A program made the translations under genes and the position numbers. This document shows positions 1 through 9,381 of a DNA stretch of 52,322 nucleotides, one piece after another. Source of the stretch: Bacteroidota bacterium (GTDB lineage Bacteria; Bacteroidota; Bacteroidia; Bacteroidales; Prolixibacteraceae); assembly GCA_021849365.1 (NCBI GenBank), contig JAJZSZ010000002.1:1-52322 (forward strand), read 5' to 3'. Each line of letters begins with the position of its first letter. Within the stretch, counting starts at the first letter, position 1. Below the pieces are notes generated by a model, which saw only the letters and a program-made list of their open reading frames with translations, had not been told where the DNA came from and did no database searches.

Positions 1-929
1 GATGCGGCAGGTAATTCTTCAACTGGCATCAGCGATGCGCAGGTAACCAACGATATAAGGAAAATCGATCCGGCGATTGCATTTTTAGCTTCTTTCCAGT
101 CGGTGTCACGGATGAATGCTCCTATTCCAATGGCAATCCATACTCCAAGTGCAGGGAAATCGAAAAACACATTGGTCAGAATAGTTAATAATAGAATCAT
201 TGCAACAATGCCGATACGCCCCCAGTCAATGGTGGTATCAGCCGCCGCATCTTTCATTATGGGTTGATATTTGTCCTGTTGCAGCGATGCAAAGATTGAA
301 AAGAAAACCAGGGCTGTTCCGGCGGCAATATATCCATGAAGTACATTAAATGGAGAAACACCTTCAATCCACATCAGGGTAGTGGTGGTATCGCCAATGA
401 CACTGCCCGATCCTCCGGCATTTGATGCGGCAACAATTGCAGCAATGTATCCAAGGTGTACTTTGTTTTTGAAAACAACCATCGCAATTGTACCTCCGAT
501 TAATGCGGCGGCAATATTGTCGAGGAACGATGAAATGATGAAAACGGCAACGAGTAGAACAAGTGGGCCTTTCCAGTCGTCAGGCAAAAGTTTTGGTAAA
601 TACTCCGGAAGCCTCGACTGTTCGAAATGGCGGGCCAGGATGGCAAATCCAATTAAAAGCCCCAGCAGGTTCAGCAATGTGCTCCATTCACCAACGCGCA
701 TTTCCTTGTGCAAAATCTGGTCGGAAAATGCATTGTACCCGAACATATGCTCAGCTAGATTAAAATCAGGTAAAAAGATAAACTTGAAGAGAAGAATGGA
801 GGCTAAACCCACCAATCCAACTGCAAGCGTATAGCGGTGAAGCAAAGCAACACCCAGAAGTGTTAATGCGAAAAGCAAAAATTCGGGACGTATCCCAAAA
901 ACTAGTGGCGCAATTTGTGCAAAAATCAT
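1..929 (-). CDS. Membrane transporter of the NhaD/ArsB/citrate-permease (ion transporter) superfamily, truncated by the left window edge
   Basis: Manual reverse-strand translation from ATG (CAT at 927-929) is open to the window edge: MIFAQIAPLVFGIRPEFLLFALTLLGVALLHRYTLAVGL...SSFLDNIAAALIGGTIAMVVF...SNAGGSGSVIGDTTTTLMWI... Multi-TM with DNIAAA and GDTTTTLMW motifs. Not in the ORF track because there is no stop inside the window. Confidence 0.75.
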   Translation of the reverse strand, partial: MIFAQIAPLVFGIRPEFLLFALTLLGVALLHRYTLAVGLVGLASILLFKFIFLPDFNLAEHMFGYNAFSDQILHKEMRVGEWSTLLNLLGLLIGFAILARHFEQSRLPEYLPKLLPDDWKGPLVLLVAVFIISSFLDNIAAALIGGTIAMVVFKNKVHLGYIAAIVAASNAGGSGSVIGDTTTTLMWIEGVSPFNVLHGYIAAGTALVFFSIFASLQQDKYQPIMKDAAADTTIDWGRIGIVAMILLLTILTNVFFDFPALGVWIAIGIGAFIRDTDWKEAKNAIAGSIFLISLVTCASLMPVEELPAA

Positions 930-1249
930 AATTCGGTTGTTTGGTATATTAATTCTTTTGGTTCGAAAAACTTCAGCTTTGGGCGGGCAAAGATAATTTT
1001 AGTATGTCAAACTGCGATGTTTTATATGAATTCAATGCGCACCTACCAGACAAATTCACTATAACTTTATATACCGTCGAAATCTGTACTTTTCTGGATA
1101 TATTGATGTTTTGATTGTAATTTTGCACTCATACAGAACAAAAAATTGTTGAATGGATAAACTCAAACCGGGATATACCAATTAATCCTGTTTCTTCGTT
1201 TACTATCAATCTAAAATTCAACTTTTTGAGACCTTTAAATTAGTAAAAT

Positions 1250-2869
1250 ATGCTATTATCCAAAAGTTTAAAGTTTTTGCTGGTTATTCTGCTGGCAGGT
1301 AATTGTGTGAAGGCACAGAATGTGACACCCAACAAAGGAACTTACGATGGTGCAATAGGAAACAATCAACTTATTTTGATAGCCGATAAAGCTGATTCGA
1401 CCATATTAAAAGGCACCTTTGTGCAGAACAGGGGAAAAGCTGTTGAAGAAAGCCATAATTTTATTTTGAATACATCGGGAAAGAAACCAATCTTTCAGTC
1501 TGACCTTTACCTGGGGAAAATGAAAACCTCGAAATTTTATTCCACTGGCTTTGAAGGAAGGCTTACCTTGTTCAACGGGAAGCGTCGCTTTTTATTCTGG
1601 CGCGAAAAAGTTGATGTGAAATTTACCCAAAGGCCCGAAGTTGAAGTGCCTTATTCGCAGCGTTACCAGGAAGAGATATTTCCAAATATTGAAGTGAAAA
1701 GCGATTTGTTATACGGTAAAGCCAAGGGTTATTGGACCCACTCGCCGTATTCAGATGAACCTTACATTACCACACTTAGCAAAGGCCTGATAAAATCGTT
1801 TAACGATCCGACATTGCTCGATCTGAAACTGGATGTTTACTATCCGAAAACCGACTTGTTTAAAAACCGGCCGGTAGTTATGCTTATTCATGGCGGGGCT
1901 TTTTATATCGGGAGTAAAGAGTCGGCCTGCGAAAAGGCATTGGCAACATCACTTGCCAAACGTGGGTACCTGGTGGCTTCAATCGATTATCGTCTGGGAT
2001 TTAAGTTAACTCCTGCCGAAGTTGAATTGAGTGCCTATCGTGCCATTCAGGATGCCAATGCTGCGTTACGTTTTTTAGCGCATAATGCCAAAGGACTTGG
2101 AATCGATCCAACCCAGGTGTACATCGGCGGAACAAGTGCCGGTGCGGTGGCTTCACTCAATACCGCATTTATGAAGAACGATGAACGCCCTGAACGTATT
2201 CTGGAAGCCAGCAGGGAAGGACGGCTCGGAAAAATTGAAGAATCGGGAAATAAATACACCGAAACATTCAACATAAAGGCAGTGGTTAACATGTGGGGAG
2301 CGGTTTCGGATGTTACTCTAATTGACCCGGACGAGAAAGTTTCTGTATTGTCGATTCACGGAACAGCCGACGATATTGTACCTTTCGAAAACGATTATCC
2401 GTTTCGTAATTCACTGATGATAAACCGGCTGGTGATGGATAAAATGTATGGTTCGAAACCTATTCACGACAGGCTCCAGATTCTGGGATTCCGCAACCGG
2501 CTGGTTACTCTTGATGGACTTGGGCACGAGCCTGAACTGGCAACTTATAATACGCTTAATAACTGGATGGATACCATTTCGAGCAATGTTTCGCGATTTT
2601 TGTATGAAGAAACTGCCCCGGATGTTTTTCTGCCGCCAAATCAGTTAAGCATTCCCGAACAGTCGGATATCCGTTCATTTTATTTCGAAGTGAATAATGG
2701 TTCGCTGGTGCAGATTTCGGCAACTGGCGGGGTAAAAACCAAGGCTGATCCTTCTGATTCTTCAGTTATCTGGTTTAAGGAAGCTGACAAGAAAGAATTG
2801 ATATTTGTGACTCGCAATAAGTTTGAAGCCTGGAACCGAAAGGTCTTTCAGGTAAAAACGGTGAAATAA
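1250..2869 (+). CDS. Secreted alpha/beta hydrolase (esterase/lipase-like)
   Basis: N-terminal signal-like segment; VVMLIHGGAFYIGSK oxyanion motif, GGTSAGAVAS nucleophile elbow, LSIHGTADDIVPF and DGLGHEPE catalytic-acid/His regions. Confidence 0.8.
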   Translation: MLLSKSLKFLLVILLAGNCVKAQNVTPNKGTYDGAIGNNQLILIADKADSTILKGTFVQNRGKAVEESHNFILNTSGKKPIFQSDLYLGKMKTSKFYSTGFEGRLTLFNGKRRFLFWREKVDVKFTQRPEVEVPYSQRYQEEIFPNIEVKSDLLYGKAKGYWTHSPYSDEPYITTLSKGLIKSFNDPTLLDLKLDVYYPKTDLFKNRPVVMLIHGGAFYIGSKESACEKALATSLAKRGYLVASIDYRLGFKLTPAEVELSAYRAIQDANAALRFLAHNAKGLGIDPTQVYIGGTSAGAVASLNTAFMKNDERPERILEASREGRLGKIEESGNKYTETFNIKAVVNMWGAVSDVTLIDPDEKVSVLSIHGTADDIVPFENDYPFRNSLMINRLVMDKMYGSKPIHDRLQILGFRNRLVTLDGLGHEPELATYNTLNNWMDTISSNVSRFLYEETAPDVFLPPNQLSIPEQSDIRSFYFEVNNGSLVQISATGGVKTKADPSDSSVIWFKEADKKELIFVTRNKFEAWNRKVFQVKTVK

Positions 2870-2924
2870 AATCGGGTAGGGATGTTTGGTTTATTCGTTA
2901 AGGTTACAATAGGTAGAAAAATAA

Positions 2925-2950
2925 AAAGGTAGAACCTCTGTTCTACCTTT
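2925..2950. terminator. Hairpin, 11-bp perfect stem with CTCT loop
   Basis: AAAGGTAGAAC-CTCT-GTTCTACCTTT downstream of the hydrolase. Confidence 0.6.
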
Positions 2951-3122
2951 CCTCTCTTAAACTAACTAACCTAACTAAACCTAAACTTATGAAAAAAAAT
3001 GTTTTACAAAGATAAGCCTGGGAATTCTTAAAATCGGAAAATAATTATTAAATGAAGTTAAAGTTATTGTGTCCAAGTGTTAATTAATTCTAAACCGACG
3101 ATTTATAGACTTTTGACAAATA

Positions 3123-3161
3123 AAAAGCGGTGAATCTCATTTAACGAAATTCACCGCTTTT
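3123..3161. terminator. Probable bidirectional terminator between the hydrolase (+) and oadB (-)
   Basis: AAAAGCGGTGAAT (3123-3135) pairs with ATTCACCGCTTTT (3149-3161), flanked by A and T tracts. Confidence 0.75.
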
Positions 3162-3184
3162 ATTTTTAATAGAAGGCAGTCAGG

Positions 3185-4396
3185 CTACTTAATCATTGGA
3201 ATTAAGGTTACAAACAATCCGGTAATGATTGCAGTAGTAATTACTCCCATGATATTTGCGCCCAGCGCTTCGGGTAATACAATTGCATTTGGATTAACTT
3301 TGCTTACTTCTTTCTGAACTACCTTAGCTGTACTTGGTACGCAGCTTACTCCGGCAATACCAATGGCTGGGTTGAAGTTGCCCTTCTTGATGAAGAACAT
3401 TACATATCCGCCAATAATACCGCCAATTCCTGAGAAGAGTAATGCAATGATACCCAGAACAAGTAATATCAGGATTTTAGGATTCAGAAGCAAGTGAGCT
3501 TCGCACAAAATACCTAACAGGGTTCCAAGCAAGAAAGTCGATCCGTACAGCAGTGGTCCTTCGATAAAATTCAGGATATGTGTAAGGCCTGATTCGCGGA
3601 TTGCAATACCAATGAATAATGAGAAAAACAGTGGTGATGCAACTGGGAACAGGAAACACAAAACAACACAAAGGATAACTGCCAGTCCCAGTTTCATGCT
3701 TTGCGATACTGGTTTTGCCGGTTTCTTGTTTTCAACTTTGATGGCCCGCAATCTCTTAGGCACCAGTAACCGGATCAAATACGGATATCCTCCGTAAGTC
3801 AGTCCCAGGTAAAGGTAAGCAACTACGGTAATAGGCACGAACAAATGTTTCGAAAGACACAGCGAAGTGTACAATACCATTGGTCCATCGGCACCCCCGA
3901 CCATTGCAATCGACGCCGATTCTTTCAAATCGAGTCCCATAGCCATTGCAATTGGTATAGTTGCAAACGTTCCAAGTTCGGCAAAAAGGGCCAGAAGCAT
4001 GCTCGAGAACGGGCGTTGCAAAATGTAACCAATATCAATCATAGCACCGATTCCCATGAAAATAAAACATGCGATTAACCCGTTGCTGAACATGTATGTG
4101 TAAATGGGCTGCAGGAAGTTAATCTGAAGCACATCGAGCAATTGGTTAATGTCGGTTACCAGCGGATCGACAAAAAGGTTTCCCTGATTACCTCCCGGTA
4201 AAAAAATGATACTTGCATTTATCGTGGCCATTCCCAGCCCCATAGGGATCATTAATAGTGGTTCCAAAACTCCTTTTCTCCCCAGATACACTAATAATAA
4301 TCCAAGTAAGATTAGCCCGACACGGGTAAGTGAAATAACCGGATCGGATAAAGCCAAGGTTGAGAATCCCTGAAAAAGTTTATAAAATACTTCCAT
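3185..4396 (-). CDS. oadB: Sodium ion-translocating decarboxylase beta subunit (OadB/MmdB/GcdB family)
   Basis: Highly hydrophobic; GGADGPMVLYTS, GIAGVSCVPSTAKVVQ and LGANIMGVITTAI family motifs. Confidence 0.93.
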   Translation of the reverse strand: MEVFYKLFQGFSTLALSDPVISLTRVGLILLGLLLVYLGRKGVLEPLLMIPMGLGMATINASIIFLPGGNQGNLFVDPLVTDINQLLDVLQINFLQPIYTYMFSNGLIACFIFMGIGAMIDIGYILQRPFSSMLLALFAELGTFATIPIAMAMGLDLKESASIAMVGGADGPMVLYTSLCLSKHLFVPITVVAYLYLGLTYGGYPYLIRLLVPKRLRAIKVENKKPAKPVSQSMKLGLAVILCVVLCFLFPVASPLFFSLFIGIAIRESGLTHILNFIEGPLLYGSTFLLGTLLGILCEAHLLLNPKILILLVLGIIALLFSGIGGIIGGYVMFFIKKGNFNPAIGIAGVSCVPSTAKVVQKEVSKVNPNAIVLPEALGANIMGVITTAIITGLFVTLIPMIK

Positions 4397-4420
4397 TTTA
4401 GAGGTTTTTCTTAGTAATAA

Positions 4421-4609
4421 TTAATTGGTCGATTTAGTGTTTTTGAACTTCAACCTTTTCATTTCGCTGTATGATTCGCGAAGAGTGGTAAACTTGTTGG
4501 AGTCTTTGGCTGTCATGGTTTTAAAAAGCAGCCAGATAACTCCTGAAACAAAAAAACCGATCAGGAAAGTCAACCCGTAAATCAAGGTGATGTTATAAAT
4601 TATACTCAT
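4421..4609 (-). CDS. Small single-TM hypothetical protein inside the Na+ pump operon
   Basis: 62-aa ORF, codirectional, between BCCP and oadB with short spacers; TM-like segment LTFLIGFFVSGVIWLLF and a basic tail. Confidence 0.6.
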   Translation of the reverse strand: MSIIYNITLIYGLTFLIGFFVSGVIWLLFKTMTAKDSNKFTTLRESYSEMKRLKFKNTKSTN

Positions 4610-4627
4610 GAGTTAAAGTTTCTTTTA

Positions 4628-5068
4628 TTAGCTAACTTCAATTAACATATCACCTTCCATTACAGCATCACCTTTTTTGAAATTCACCGAAACAACCTGC
4701 CCGCTCTTATCCGAATTGATAATGTTTTCCATTTTCATGGCTTCAAGAGTGAGGAGTTTATCGCCTGTTTTTACCGTATCGCCAACTTTAACATGAATGT
4801 CGATAATGGTTCCCGGAAGTGGCGATTTGATGAATCCGGTACCTTTTGGTCCGGCAGGTGAACTCGTTTTTTGCTCTGACCGGGTGATGTCGGTTGATGG
4901 AACTGCTTCTGAACGAACCAGTTTTGGTGTTTTTGTTGTTTCTAAAACGCGGTCAAATTCAACGGAATACGAAACTCCGTTAACTTCAACTTCAGCAACA
5001 TTATCTTCTACGCTTTTAATTTCACAGTCGTAGCCATTGCCATTTATCGTGAATGAAAATTTTTTCAT
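4628..5068 (-). CDS. Biotin carboxyl carrier protein (decarboxylase gamma/biotin subunit)
   Basis: C-terminal biotinyl domain with LEAMKMEN. Confidence 0.92.
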   Translation of the reverse strand: MKKFSFTINGNGYDCEIKSVEDNVAEVEVNGVSYSVEFDRVLETTKTPKLVRSEAVPSTDITRSEQKTSSPAGPKGTGFIKSPLPGTIIDIHVKVGDTVKTGDKLLTLEAMKMENIINSDKSGQVVSVNFKKGDAVMEGDMLIEVS

Positions 5069-5075
5069 AGTTTAA

Positions 5076-5441
5076 TTATCTAGGATTTTGACGTAATGTA
5101 TAAATCTTTGAACTCCAAGGAGAATAAATCTTGGATACTTTTTTCAAGGTTATGGTAAAACTCTCCTGATCGTGCAATTCGTTTTTATACATGTGAATTG
5201 CCAGTGCAATGGCAGCAGCAGTTTCTTCCTCGACATCAGCATTCTGGATTAGCTTGTGCTCATGAATTTCATCCGATTTTGACTGGTTTTTAGCAGCAAC
5301 CATTTTATTGGTACGAATGAAGAAATAAACAAACAGCACAATCAACAGCAGAATAAGCCCCCAGAATGTGAAGAGCTGTGTACTCGAAAGTGATTCGCTT
5401 GTACTTGCTCCAAATTGTAAAAAGATATAAAGCATCTTCAT
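5076..5441 (-). CDS. OadG-like decarboxylase gamma/delta subunit
   Basis: N-terminal TM, charged linker, and EEETAAAIALAIHMY...SPWSSKIYTLRQNP C-terminus; located in the operon next to mmdA. Confidence 0.8.
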   Translation of the reverse strand: MKMLYIFLQFGASTSESLSSTQLFTFWGLILLLIVLFVYFFIRTNKMVAAKNQSKSDEIHEHKLIQNADVEEETAAAIALAIHMYKNELHDQESFTITLKKVSKIYSPWSSKIYTLRQNPR

Positions 5442-5443
5442 GG

Positions 5444-7003
5444 TTATAATGGAAGATTAGAGTGTTTCTTTGGCGGGTTAAGCACCTTTTTCGTAGCTAA
5501 ACTTTGTAACGCTCTAATGATGCGGAAACGGGTGTTGCGAGGTTCAATTACGTCGTCAATATATCCGTAACGGGCAGCATTGTATGGGTTTGCAAATTTT
5601 TCCTTGTATTCTTCTTCAGCCTGAACGAGGTACGCTGCGCGTTCAGCTTCGTCTTCAATAGCTGCGATTTTTTTACTGCGGAGTACTTCAATTGCTCCTT
5701 TCGGACCCATAACTGCAATTTCGCCGGTTGGCCATGAGTAGTTGATATCGCCGCGAAGGTGTTTTGATGCCATCACGCAATACGCACCACCATATGCTTT
5801 ACGTAGAATAACAGTAACTTTTGGTACGGTAGCTTCGCCATAAGCATAAAGCAATTTAGCACCGTGCGAAATAATACCGCCATATTCCTGAGTTGTTCCT
5901 GGAAGGAATCCGGGAACATCAACCAATGTGATGATCGGGATGTTAAATGCATCGCAGAAGCGCACGAAGCGGGCTGCTTTACGTGATGCATTGATGTCGA
6001 GTACTCCGGCCAGATAATTTGGCTGATTGGCAACAATACCTACCGACATTCCATCGAAACGGGCATAACCCACCACAATGTTTTGTGCATAGTGACGATG
6101 AACTTCGAAGAACTCGCCATTATCAACGATTGAAGAGATGACACTCTTAACATCGTATGGTTTGTTTGGATTGTCAGGAATGATTGAATTCAACGAATCT
6201 TCCAGACGGTTGATTGGGTCAGTACAATGAACAGGAGCCGGATCTTCCAGGTTGTTTTGTGGTAAATAACTTAAAAGTTTGCGGATAAGAAGGATACCTT
6301 CTTTTTCGTCTTCAGCTACAAAGTGAGAAACTCCTGATTTTGATCCGTGAACCGAAGCTCCACCAAGTTGTTCGTCGGTTACCACTTCACCAGTAACAGT
6401 TTTTACCACTTTTGGTCCGGTTACGAACATGTAACTGGTGTTTTTGCTCATGATGATAAAGTCAGTCAATGCAGGAGAATAAACTGCTCCACCAGCACAA
6501 GGACCGAAAATGGCTGAAATCTGTGGTACAACACCCGATGCAAGGATATTGCGTTGGAAAATTTCAGAATAACCTGCCAAAGCAGTTACACCTTCCTGAA
6601 TACGGGCACCACCTGAGTCGTTGATTCCGATAATTGGAGCACCAACTTTCATGGCCATATCCATTACTTTGCAAATTTTGAGTGCATAAGTTTCGGACAG
6701 TGATCCCCCGAAAACTGTAAAATCCTGGGCATACAAATAAACAATACGTCCATCAATGGTTCCTTGTCCGGTAACAACACCGTCGCCCATAAATTTGGTC
6801 TTTTCCATACCAAAGTTGTCGCAACGGTGAGTAACAAACATATCATACTCTTCGAAGCTACCTTCGTCGAGCAGCATTTCTATTCGTTCACGGGCAGTCA
6901 GTTTACTTTTGGCGTGTTGAGCTTCAATACGCTTTTCACCACCTCCGAGCTTTGCTTCAACGCGAAGATCGATCAGCTGTTTTATTTTGTCTTGATTATT
7001 CAT
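5444..7003 (-). CDS. mmdA: Methylmalonyl-CoA decarboxylase / propionyl-CoA carboxylase carboxyltransferase alpha subunit
   Basis: [90 protein letters not shown]. Confidence 0.95.
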   Translation of the reverse strand: MNNQDKIKQLIDLRVEAKLGGGEKRIEAQHAKSKLTARERIEMLLDEGSFEEYDMFVTHRCDNFGMEKTKFMGDGVVTGQGTIDGRIVYLYAQDFTVFGGSLSETYALKICKVMDMAMKVGAPIIGINDSGGARIQEGVTALAGYSEIFQRNILASGVVPQISAIFGPCAGGAVYSPALTDFIIMSKNTSYMFVTGPKVVKTVTGEVVTDEQLGGASVHGSKSGVSHFVAEDEKEGILLIRKLLSYLPQNNLEDPAPVHCTDPINRLEDSLNSIIPDNPNKPYDVKSVISSIVDNGEFFEVHRHYAQNIVVGYARFDGMSVGIVANQPNYLAGVLDINASRKAARFVRFCDAFNIPIITLVDVPGFLPGTTQEYGGIISHGAKLLYAYGEATVPKVTVILRKAYGGAYCVMASKHLRGDINYSWPTGEIAVMGPKGAIEVLRSKKIAAIEDEAERAAYLVQAEEEYKEKFANPYNAARYGYIDDVIEPRNTRFRIIRALQSLATKKVLNPPKKHSNLPL

Positions 7004-7030
7004 GGGTTGTATAGATAGTTGTAAGTGTTC

Positions 7031-7435
7031 TTATTTGTCAGAGCATAGTTCGGTCAGTACTCCGAGAGTCGATTTGGGGTGAAGGAAACCAATGTTTAAT
7101 CCTTCGGCACCTTTACGACTTGTTTTATCGATGAGCTGAACGCCCTTTGCAGCAACGTCGGTCAATGCTTCGTTAACGTTTTCAACTGCAAAAGCAAGGT
7201 GGTGTACACCAGGACCTTTTTTCTCGATAAACTTGCCAATAGGTCCTTCCGGATCAGTTGACTCTAATAACTCGATTTTGGTTTGACCAACTTTGAAAAA
7301 AGCTGTTTTAACCTTTTGGTCAACAACTTCTTCAATTGCATAGCATTTCAGGCCTAAAACGTTTTCCCAATAAGGAATTGCTTCTTCGAGATTGGCTACA
7401 GCGATGCCAATGTGTTCAATATGAGATATTTCCAT
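7031..7435 (-). CDS. mce: Methylmalonyl-CoA epimerase
   Basis: MEISHIEHIGIAVANLEEAIPYWENVLGLK...KKGPGVHHLAFAVENV. The track ORF extends to 7537, but the MEISHIEHIG start fits the family better. Confidence 0.92.
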   Translation of the reverse strand: MEISHIEHIGIAVANLEEAIPYWENVLGLKCYAIEEVVDQKVKTAFFKVGQTKIELLESTDPEGPIGKFIEKKGPGVHHLAFAVENVNEALTDVAAKGVQLIDKTSRKGAEGLNIGFLHPKSTLGVLTELCSDK

Positions 7436-7660
7436 TTTGTGTAAGTGTTTAATAAAAAGGATTTTTTTGAATTTTCTTGTAGTTTTTCGCGCTGCAAAAG
7501 TACATTTACATTCTATCTTTTTAAACAAATTGCTCAATTATTCGAAAAAATGGACATGTGTTTTTTAACAGTACGGATATTGAATGAAACGTTAAATGTT
7601 ATTTGGTTTTGAAGGATTTCCTGCTTGTGCGAGGAAGAATTTCCCGGATTAACAAAAAAA

Positions 7661-7689
7661 GAAAAGGCAGATTTTGAGCCTGCCTTTTC
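7661..7689. terminator. Terminator for the CoA-transferase gene
   Basis: GAAAAGGCAG (7661-7670) pairs with CTGCCTTTTC (7680-7689). Confidence 0.65.
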
Positions 7690-7701
7690 CTGATATTGTT
7701 T

Positions 7702-9018
7702 TTAGTAGCGACTACTATCTTTTACGTAGTGAAAATGTGATCCATAACGCTCAAAAGCAGCTTTGTCCAGAGCTTCCCTATGATCAGGGTGAGCTATTGA
7801 AATCAATAATTTGGCGCGTTCCTGAAGTGTTTTTCCATAAAGATTAACTGCTCCGTATTCGGTAACCACCCAGTGCATGTTCGAGCGGGTACTTACAACT
7901 CCTGAACCTTCGATAAGTGTTGGGCAAATTTTAGAAACACCTTTTGTAGTAACCGAAGGAATAGCGATGATTGGCTTACCACCTTTTGAGTGGCCTGCAC
8001 CACGGATGAAGTCGATTTGACCGCCAACACCTGAATAATGTTTTGTTCCGATAGAGTCGGCACAAACCTGACCGGTAATATCGATAGCCAAAGCCGAGTT
8101 GATTGCTGTTACTTTATCGAGCTTGCGGATAACAGCTACATTGTTGGTGTGCCCAACGTCCATCATGGCAACCAATGGGTTATCATCAACAAAGTCGTAA
8201 ACAGCTTTTGTTCCCATCAGGAATGAAGCGACCATCTTACCTTTATCGATGCTTTTGTATTTTCCGGTAACAATTCCTTTTTCAACCAATGGTAAAATAC
8301 CGTCAGAGAACATTTCGGTATGTACACCTAAATCTTTGTGGTTACCTAATTGAGCCAAAACAGCGTTTGGAATACCACCGATACCCATTTGCAAACAAGC
8401 ACCATCTTCAACAAGAGCGGCAACATTTTTACCTAATTGAATTTCAATATCGGTAAGCGGAGCTACTCCGTGAGCATATAATGGGATGTCGTCTTCAACA
8501 AAAATATCGATCATGTCAATGCTGATCATTGCGTCACCCCAGCAACGTGGTACGTTAGGGTTAACAGCAGCAATAACAACATCAGCAGTTTCAACAGCAG
8601 CCAGAGTTGCGTCAACCGAAGTTCCCAAAGAAACAAAACCGTGTTTGTCTGGAGGCGAAACCATGATCATAGCCACGTTTACTTTCAGGTAACCTTCACG
8701 GATTAGTTTTTGAGTTTCGCTAAGGAAAACCGGAATATAATCGGCAAAACCAGCCTGTGTTTGTTTACGCATGTTACCGGCAACGAAGAATTGTTCGCTT
8801 ACGAAAATTCCTTCGAATTCAGGATTGGCGTATTCAACTGGTCCTTCGATATGGATGTGCTGAATTTTAACATCATACAATTCGCCGTTTCTTCCGCGTT
8901 CAACCATTGGTTTGATCAAAGTGTGCGGTGTAACAGCAACAGAACTCAGGTGCACCCTGTCGCCCGATTTAATAACTTTAACTGCTTCTTCTGGAGAGAC
9001 GTATTTGATTTGTTTCAT
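7702..9018 (-). CDS. Acetyl-CoA hydrolase/transferase family CoA-transferase (4-hydroxybutyrate or propionyl/succinate CoA-transferase type)
   Basis: Starts MKQIKYVSPEEAVKVIKSGDRVHLSS; GIGGIPNAVLAQLGNHKDLGVHTEMFSDG; next to the methylmalonyl-CoA genes. Confidence 0.88.
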   Translation of the reverse strand: MKQIKYVSPEEAVKVIKSGDRVHLSSVAVTPHTLIKPMVERGRNGELYDVKIQHIHIEGPVEYANPEFEGIFVSEQFFVAGNMRKQTQAGFADYIPVFLSETQKLIREGYLKVNVAMIMVSPPDKHGFVSLGTSVDATLAAVETADVVIAAVNPNVPRCWGDAMISIDMIDIFVEDDIPLYAHGVAPLTDIEIQLGKNVAALVEDGACLQMGIGGIPNAVLAQLGNHKDLGVHTEMFSDGILPLVEKGIVTGKYKSIDKGKMVASFLMGTKAVYDFVDDNPLVAMMDVGHTNNVAVIRKLDKVTAINSALAIDITGQVCADSIGTKHYSGVGGQIDFIRGAGHSKGGKPIIAIPSVTTKGVSKICPTLIEGSGVVSTRSNMHWVVTEYGAVNLYGKTLQERAKLLISIAHPDHREALDKAAFERYGSHFHYVKDSSRY

Positions 9019-9320
9019 TATAATATGATTTTGAATGAATTGCCATTTTAAACCGCGGCAAATATAGATATTAAATTTTCACCCGACCTTGACCAAAATC
9101 CTTATTTAAATTGTATCTAATTAATTTGTGAGGTATGTAAAGTTTTTGTTAAGAATCGTTCACTGGATTGAAAAACAGATAGATATACAGATAATTAGAT
9201 GTGAGATTTTTGTCATGTTTATCAGCTTTCTTATTCGTTCTCTTTGATCAAAATTGCTTTATCCAAATGTTAACACTGTACTGTTATTTTCTTTTTTCCT
9301 GCTTATCAGATTGAAATATT

Positions 9321-9328
9321 TATCTTTG
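9321..9328 (+). promoter_or_regulatory. Candidate Bacteroidota -7 box upstream of purL
   Basis: TATCTTTG matches TAnnTTTG about 53 nt before the purL ATG; no clear -33 TTG. Confidence 0.4.
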
Positions 9329-9381
9329 TGGCGTCCGCAAAACAGGCAGGTTTTGTTAAACTTATCCCAAAATATTGAGAA

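Noticed and set aside
382-834. 150-aa + strand ORF at the left edge
   Set aside because: Antisense to the truncated NhaD/ArsB-like transporter, whose minus-strand translation has clear TM and family motifs.
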